A DNA stretch of 64,000 nt from Caballeronia sp. LZ062 (lineage in GTDB: Bacteria > Pseudomonadota > Gammaproteobacteria > Burkholderiales > Burkholderiaceae): positions 434,001 to 498,000 of the forward strand of contig NZ_JARTWB010000001.1 of NCBI RefSeq assembly GCF_031450785.1, given 5' to 3'. The number at the start of each line of letters is the position of its first letter. Position 1 is the stretch's first letter. Under the pieces are notes generated by a model that was not told where the DNA came from, did not search any database, and saw only the letters and a program-made list of their open reading frames with translations. Below, in pieces: positions 59,477-64,000 of the stretch. Both the position numbers and the translations under genes were made by a program.

Positions 59477-60229
59477 ATGGCACGCAAGCTCGAAGGCAAG
59501 ATCGCTCTCGTTACCGGCGCAACCAGCGGCATCGGCCTGGCTACCGCGAAACGCTTCGCCGCAGAAGGCGCACATGTGTATATCACCGGCCGCCGTCAGG
59601 CCGAACTGGACGCAGCCGTCGCTGCCATCGACAACGCAACGGGCGTTCGCGTCGATTCATCGAAGCTCGATCAACTCGACGCGCTGTACGAGCAGATTCG
59701 CGGCGAAAAGGGCCGGCTCGACGTGTTGTTCGCCAATGCGGGCGGCGGCTCGATGGTGCCGCTCGGCGAGATCACCGAAGCGCACTATCACGACACGTTC
59801 GACCGCAATGTGAAGGGCACGCTCTTTACCGTGCAGAAAGCACTGCCCTTGCTGTCGAAAGGCGCATCGGTGATTCTGGCGGGATCGACGACGACTGTCG
59901 AAGGCACGGCGGCATTCAGCGTGTATTCGGCCTCCAAGGCCGCGATCCGCAACTTCGCTCGCAGCTGGATTCTCGATCTGAAAGATCGCGGCATTCGTGT
60001 GAACACCATCAGCCCCGGCGCGACGAAGACTCCCGGCCTCGTCGAACTCGCTGGCCCCGATGCCACGCAACAGCAAGGCTTGCTGGACTATCTGGCCTCG
60101 CGTATCCCGATGGGCCGCGTCGGCGATCCGAACGAAATCGCCGCTGCTGCGCTCTTTCTCGCTTCGGACGATGCGAGCTTCGTGAATGGAGCCGAACTGT
60201 TCGTCGATGGCGGACAGGCGCAAGTGTGA
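59477..60229 (+). CDS. Classical short-chain dehydrogenase/reductase
   Basis: 250 residues of a classical [11 protein letters not shown] cofactor motif, NAGGG, the Ser of AGSTTTVEG, and YSASKAAI (YxxxK) with the catalytic Tyr and Lys, then the PG motif in [11 protein letters not shown] and a closing [12 protein letters not shown]. It oxidises or reduces an alcohol or carbonyl with NAD(P)H; GRRQ after the second strand suggests NADP preference. AAGGAG precedes the ATG. It is the likely target of the divergent LysR. Such LysR/SDR pairs are common in Burkholderia, with unknown substrates. Confidence 0.94.
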   Translation: MARKLEGKIALVTGATSGIGLATAKRFAAEGAHVYITGRRQAELDAAVAAIDNATGVRVDSSKLDQLDALYEQIRGEKGRLDVLFANAGGGSMVPLGEITEAHYHDTFDRNVKGTLFTVQKALPLLSKGASVILAGSTTTVEGTAAFSVYSASKAAIRNFARSWILDLKDRGIRVNTISPGATKTPGLVELAGPDATQQQGLLDYLASRIPMGRVGDPNEIAAAALFLASDDASFVNGAELFVDGGQAQV

Positions 60230-60244
60230 GCCTGAACGGCTGAT

Positions 60245-60273
60245 CGCGCGGCGGCGCAAATGCCGCCGTCGCG
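60245..60273. terminator. Hairpin between SDR and DUF4239 genes
   Basis: CGCGCGGCGGC, loop GCAAAT, GCCGCCG, one bulged T, CGCG: eleven base pairs between two convergent stops. There is only a short T-rich tail (CCTTCTT), so it is a probable but not strong bidirectional terminator. Confidence 0.55.
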
Positions 60274-60298
60274 CGGCCTTCTTGCACGTCACTGCACG

Positions 60299-61063
60299 TC
60301 ACTTCTCTAGCGCGTGCAGAAGCCGGGTCAGGTTCTGCGGTTGGACCCGTATCATGCCGCCACGAGGACTATCGATGTCGGCAATGAGCGCGAGCGACAA
60401 GGCAATCGTCACGGGAAGAATGGTCATGAGCAGCACGGTACGGCGCCCGCCCTTCGCGCCATATCCCTGAACGGCGCATCCGAGAAGCGCGATCAGCATC
60501 ATCAAAATCCACGAGCCGAGCGGGATTCGATTGATTCGCGCTGCTTCCGAATAGTCCTGCGAATTCAGCACGTCGTTCATACCCGCCACCACGAGCGACC
60601 CGATAGGCGTGGGCTGCGCCTTCGCGACCTGTTTTGCCAATTGCCACAGTTCGGCTTGCACCCCCGCTGTCTCGGCATCGAGGCGTTTGCGCGCGTCACC
60701 ATCACGCGTCTGGAATTCGGCGAGGCGCAAGCGCGCATATCGGACCAACGCGGCTTTCATCATGTCGCCGATATGCGCATCGGCGAGATCGGCTCGAACG
60801 TATTCGGTGCCGATTGCGTTCGCCTCGGCTTCTTCGAGCGTCTTGCGCTGATCGTAGCGGTTGACCGCCATGGAAATGCTGAAGCCGATCAACAAGGCGA
60901 GTAGCGTCAGGGTCGCTCCCTGCACGACGTTGAAATCTTCCCGGTCGTCTTCGCGCATGGACGCCACGCGCCGGAGAACGAATACACCGAATGCCGTGGC
61001 GACGATGAATGCGGCCAGCAGCACGACGAAGAGTATCGCGGGATGATCGACGAGTGCCGCCAT
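60299..61063 (-). CDS. DUF4239 (bestrophin-like) membrane protein
   Basis: 254 residues. Two N-terminal helices (ILFVVLLAAFIVATAFGVFVL and GATLTLLALLIGFSISMAV), a soluble helical middle and two C-terminal helices (WILMMLIALLGCAVQGYG and VLLMTILPVTIALSLALIADID). AVNRYDQRKTLEEAEANAIGTEYVRADL is the DUF4239 signature, a family with a fold likened to bestrophin channels. GGAGAG lies before the ATG. It is a single gene; its function is unknown, and an ion channel role is only suggested by the family. Confidence 0.85.
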   Translation of the reverse strand: MAALVDHPAILFVVLLAAFIVATAFGVFVLRRVASMREDDREDFNVVQGATLTLLALLIGFSISMAVNRYDQRKTLEEAEANAIGTEYVRADLADAHIGDMMKAALVRYARLRLAEFQTRDGDARKRLDAETAGVQAELWQLAKQVAKAQPTPIGSLVVAGMNDVLNSQDYSEAARINRIPLGSWILMMLIALLGCAVQGYGAKGGRRTVLLMTILPVTIALSLALIADIDSPRGGMIRVQPQNLTRLLHALEK

Positions 61064-61172
61064 GCAATCTCTCCGTTGAGGTTGCTGGTATGACTCTCAG
61101 CGTGCAGCGGCCTCTTGACTCGCTTGGTTCGGCCTGGCCGCTCGTTACGCTTAGTGCGAGCAGCGCGATATG

Positions 61173-61226
61173 GCATAGGCGAGCAGGAAAACGCCGGCAT
61201 CGCATAGGCAAACGGGCGACGCCGGC
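61173..61226. repeat. Imperfect 29-bp direct repeat
   Basis: GCATAGGC, about 10 variable bases and ACGCCGGC occur twice (61173 and 61202), with a 29-bp period. They lie in the space between the DUF4239 and the small gene. Function unknown. Confidence 0.5.
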
Positions 61227-61236
61227 GCACGCATGG

Positions 61237-61404
61237 CTAATGCCATTTCGCGTTCTTGTGGCGCATTCGGCCGACCGTGTCCCACAGCTTTCTGGCCTGC
61301 TTCTGCGCGGCGCCCGAGTGATCCTCGTGATGAGGCTCCGCGTCACCGGCATGACCGGGCGTGACGCCTCGCCTTGCGCGCCTGAACATATCGACTAACT
61401 TCAT
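61237..61404 (-). CDS. Small basic hypothetical protein
   Basis: 55 residues: MKLVDMFRRARRGVTPGHA, GDAEPHHEDHSGAAQKQARK and LWDTVGRMRHKNAKWH. It has a basic amphipathic start and a His-rich middle, with no signal or membrane helix. AAGGAGG, nine bases before the ATG, is nearly ideal and is the main reason to accept it. Its upstream end faces the ParA-like gene, with 208 bp between. I do not recognise the family. Confidence 0.6.
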   Translation of the reverse strand: MKLVDMFRRARRGVTPGHAGDAEPHHEDHSGAAQKQARKLWDTVGRMRHKNAKWH

Positions 61405-61612
61405 CGCGACCTCCTTCTGCGGCAGAGACACCGCAAAATCTAGTCTACTCGGCTGCGAACGCGTTTGTAATGCGGCTTTGTCATGCTGCTCGCGAATGCC
61501 TATGTCGCGCGCAACCGCGGCGTTTCATAAACCGCGATGCGCTACTATCACGCGTGGCGCTTTAGCTGCTGTCCTTCACGAACGCCCGTTCACATTCAGG
61601 GGAAGCCAGTCG

Positions 61613-62377
61613 ATGCGACGTGTCGTCTTCAATCAAAAAGGTGGCGTAGGCAAGTCCACGATCGTCTGCAATCTCGCTGCGATCAGCGCCTCGCGCGGCT
61701 TGCGCACGCTCGTCATCGATCTCGATCCGCAAGGCAACGCGAGCCAGTATTTGCTGGGCGCCGGCGCGCACGACGCGCACCCCAACCTCGCGAGCTTTTT
61801 CGAATCGGCATTGAGTTACAGCTTTCGCGAACCGGCGTTCGATTCGTTCATTCATGCCACGCCGTTCGCGGGTCTGGATATCGTGCCGTCGCATCCGAGC
61901 CTCGACACGCTGCAAAGCAAGCTGGAATCGCGCTACAAGATCTACAAGCTGCGCGACGCGCTCAAGGGTTTGTCCGATTACGATGCCGTCTACATCGACA
62001 CGCCGCCCGCGCTCAACTTCTTCACGCGCTCGGCGCTGATTGCAGTGGAACGCTGTCTCGTTCCGTTCGATTGCGACGACTTCTCCCGCCGCGCGCTCTA
62101 TTCCGTGCTGGAAAACGTGCAGGAAATTCGCCACGACCACAATCCTGAACTGATGATCGAAGGCATCGTCATCAACCAGTTTCAGCCGCGCGCGAGCCTG
62201 CCGCAGAAACTCGTCGATGAACTGCGCGCCGAGGATTTGCCCGTGCTCGATTCGCATATCTCCTCGTCCGTGAAGATTCGCGAGAGCCATCAACACGCGC
62301 GGCCGATGATCTACCTCGAGCCACGTCACAAGCTCGCGCAGGAATACGTCGCGCTGCATGACGAGTTGAACGGCTGA
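61613..62377 (+). CDS. ParA-family ATPase (orphan)
   Basis: 254 residues beginning MRRVVFNQKGGVGKSTIVCNLAA, a deviant Walker A, then LVIDLDPQGNASQYLLG (Walker A') and YDAVYIDTPPALNFFTRSAL. It belongs to the ParA/MinD group that moves or positions DNA or protein cargo. There is no parB next to it, so it is not a plain partition operon; such orphan ParAs are found in many Burkholderia. AGGGGAAG lies before the ATG. Its stop is one base from that of the convergent c-di-GMP gene. Confidence 0.92.
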   Translation: MRRVVFNQKGGVGKSTIVCNLAAISASRGLRTLVIDLDPQGNASQYLLGAGAHDAHPNLASFFESALSYSFREPAFDSFIHATPFAGLDIVPSHPSLDTLQSKLESRYKIYKLRDALKGLSDYDAVYIDTPPALNFFTRSALIAVERCLVPFDCDDFSRRALYSVLENVQEIRHDHNPELMIEGIVINQFQPRASLPQKLVDELRAEDLPVLDSHISSSVKIRESHQHARPMIYLEPRHKLAQEYVALHDELNG

Positions 62378-62378
62378 G

Positions 62379-64000
62379 TCAGTCCGTGTGCGCCACCGGC
62401 GCAGCGTGTGTCTCAGCGGGCGCTTCGCGACCGCCTTCCGCGCTGCTTCGCTCGGCCGCGATTCCGAAAAGCTGCTCGGGCGCGACCGGCTTGCTCAGCA
62501 AGTAGCCCTGCACGTAATCGCATTGCGCATCGCGCAGTATGCGCAGTTGCGGCGGATATTCCACGCCCTCCGCGGTCGCGGTCACGCCCAGCACATGCGA
62601 CAAATGAATGATGCCGCGCACGATCTTGTGAATCGCGAAGTCGCTTTCGAGCCGCGCGATAAAGGAGCGGTCGATCTTCAGCGTGTCCGGCGAAAAATCG
62701 GCGAGATAGCGCAGGCTCGAATAGCCGGTTCCGAAATCGTCGATGGCAATGCGCACGCCGAGTTCCTTCAGCGCACGCAGCGTGCGTTGCGCGAGCTCGG
62801 GATTTTCCATCAATGCGCTTTCGGTCAGTTCCAGCTGAAGGCTGGACGCCGGCAGCCCGTGCCGCTGCAACGCGGTGTTCACGACTTCCACAATGGCCGC
62901 ATCGCGCAACTGCCGCGCCGACACGTTGACCGACACGCCGAGCGCGTGCGCTCCGCTTGCCCGCCAGTGCGCAAGCTGCCGCAACGCCTCGTCCATGACC
63001 CATGCGCCGACTTCGTTGATGAACCCGCTCTCTTCGAGAATCGGAATGAACACGTCGGGCGGCACGAGCCCATGCGCGGGATGCCGCCAGCGAATCAGCG
63101 CCTCGACGCTACACACTTCGAGCGAATGCGGCTGATGAATCGGCTGATAGTGCAGAACGAACTGATTGTCAGCGAGCGCGGCGGGCACGTCGCGCTCCAG
63201 CCTGAAATCGACGATACGCCCCGTCGCCACCTGATCCGCGAATCGAAAGGCGTTGCGCCCGGCTTTCTTGGCGGCGTACATGGCGATGTCCGCGCTCGTC
63301 AGCAGCGTTTCGTGATCCGCGCCGTTCTCCGGGAAAACGGATATGCCGATGGACGCAGTCACGAACGTACCCGCCGGCGTCTGCTCGCCGGTCTGCCGCA
63401 ATGCGCCGAGAACGCTCTTCGCGATGCTGGCGAGCTGGTCCTTGTCGCCGGCGTCGTCGATGAGCACGGCGAATTCGTCGCCGCCTAGCCGCGCGAGGAA
63501 AGCGCCCGCAGGCAGCGACGCCCGGATATCCTCGCTGAGCGACTTGAGCAGCCGGTCGGCCGCGGTGTGACCGAGCGTATCGTTCAGCACCTTGAAGCGG
63601 TCGAGATCGACGAACATCAAAGCAAACGTCGCGTCCTGCCGGCAACGCTCCTCGATGCCGCGCACGAGCGCACCGCGGTTTGCGAGCCCGGTGAGCGAAT
63701 CGGTGTAGGCGAGCCGGTCCAGTTCCACGAGCCGCTCATGCTCCGCCGTCACGTCCTCGGAAACGCCGATGATTCGCGCCACGTTCCCGGCTGCGTCCAG
63801 TATTGGGTAAGCGGTGCTTTGCACCCAGCGGATTGCGCCGCTCTTTGTCCGGATGCGGTACTCCTGGCGGTCGCCGACCGACGTTTCGGTGATCCGGCGC
63901 ATGGCCGACTGAATGAGTGGCCGGTCTTCGGGCAGCACGACCTCGAGCCACGCTTGCGGCCGCTCGCGCAGCGTCGCCGCCTCCAGGCCGAAGACGGACG
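62379..64000 (-). CDS. PAS-GGDEF-EAL cyclic di-GMP enzyme (5' end cut by the window)
   Basis: At least 540 residues; the frame is open to base 64000, so the start lies outside. A PAS domain with PAC tail comes first (VLPEDRP, then RIRTKSGAIRWVQSTAYPILDAAGNVARIIGVSEDVTAEHE). The GGDEF domain holds an intact ARLGGDEFAVL, so diguanylate cyclase activity is possible; no RxxD inhibitory site is seen five residues before it. The EAL domain has VEALIRWRHP, NVSARQL, LELTES, IDDFGTGYSSL and TAEGVEY, all catalytic marks of a c-di-GMP phosphodiesterase. It could tune c-di-GMP for BcsA or other targets; the PAS input is unknown. Confidence 0.95.
   Translation of the reverse strand, partial: SVFGLEAATLRERPQAWLEVVLPEDRPLIQSAMRRITETSVGDRQEYRIRTKSGAIRWVQSTAYPILDAAGNVARIIGVSEDVTAEHERLVELDRLAYTDSLTGLANRGALVRGIEERCRQDATFALMFVDLDRFKVLNDTLGHTAADRLLKSLSEDIRASLPAGAFLARLGGDEFAVLIDDAGDKDQLASIAKSVLGALRQTGEQTPAGTFVTASIGISVFPENGADHETLLTSADIAMYAAKKAGRNAFRFADQVATGRIVDFRLERDVPAALADNQFVLHYQPIHQPHSLEVCSVEALIRWRHPAHGLVPPDVFIPILEESGFINEVGAWVMDEALRQLAHWRASGAHALGVSVNVSARQLRDAAIVEVVNTALQRHGLPASSLQLELTESALMENPELAQRTLRALKELGVRIAIDDFGTGYSSLRYLADFSPDTLKIDRSFIARLESDFAIHKIVRGIIHLSHVLGVTATAEGVEYPPQLRILRDAQCDYVQGYLLSKPVAPEQLFGIAAERSSAEGGREAPAETHAAPVAHTD

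Noticed and set aside
1..64000. CRISPR arrays, tRNA or rRNA genes, insertion sequences, integrases
   Set aside because: I looked for regular spacer-repeat arrays, tRNA-like cloverleaf ends, transposase motifs and long terminal repeats and saw none; a dedicated search could still find short items.

Overview
The window is GC-rich, densely packed bacterial DNA. The gene content fits a betaproteobacterium of the Burkholderiaceae, most likely Paraburkholderia, Caballeronia or Burkholderia: a bcsDPQABZC cellulose locus, a Tad pilus locus, several Burkholderiales-type small hypothetical proteins and many paired regulators. That assignment rests on gene families and gene order, not on a database search. 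The many orphan accessory operons suggest a secondary chromosome, but this is inference. No rRNA, tRNA, CRISPR array, transposase or phage gene was seen.

Layout, left to right. 40-2354: an amino-acid-type periplasmic binding protein, a divergent LysR regulator and a Lys/Ala-rich small protein. 2441-14626 (all minus strand): a complete Tad/Flp pilus operon running flp, cpaA, cpaB, cpaC, a small lipoprotein, cpaE, tadA, tadB, tadC, tadD, two TadE-like genes and a vWA-domain TadG. Most of its genes overlap by ATGA or TGATG. Its leader carries a strong match to a flagellar sigma-28 promoter. 14996-23121: a damaged iron-permease-like gene, a methylpurine DNA glycosylase, a branched-chain-amino-acid-type ABC operon with fused LivH-LivM permeases, a TetR regulator facing a SnoaL-like and a VOC-fold gene, and folE with a clear terminator. 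23170-33231: an EpsC-type serine acetyltransferase, small hypotheticals, an SDR, a GNAT protein, an SMP-30 lactonase with an alpha-ketoglutaric-semialdehyde-type dehydrogenase and an MFS pump, then a universal stress protein and an FNR-type regulator. 33388-37199: an EgtB-like iron enzyme behind a sigma-54-like promoter, a GT4 glycosyltransferase and a TupA-like ATP-grasp protein. 37215-40980: a three-subunit molybdenum aldehyde oxidase.

40981-42159 is the only long gene-poor stretch. It holds a possible gene remnant, then a leader with five consecutive perfect stem-loops just before the cellulose operon. 42160-55122: bcsD, bcsP, bcsQ, bcsA, bcsB, bcsZ and bcsC, tightly coupled. BcsA has a PilZ domain, so cellulose synthesis should respond to cyclic di-GMP. 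BcsC carries a linker of about 410 residues rich in Pro/Tyr/Gln, with five 23-residue tandem repeats.

55182-64000: an orphan arsH, a barnase/RNase Sa-like lipoprotein that has lost two of the three catalytic residues, an acyl-CoA synthetase, a LysR/SDR divergent pair, a DUF4239 membrane protein, a ParA-like ATPase and a PAS-GGDEF-EAL protein cut by the window end.

A surface-attachment theme links the two largest loci (Tad pilus and cellulose) with the c-di-GMP enzyme at the right edge. The best candidates for new biology are the sigma-28-like promoter of the pilus operon, the multi-hairpin bcs leader, the repeat linker of BcsC and the apparently dead secreted RNase.
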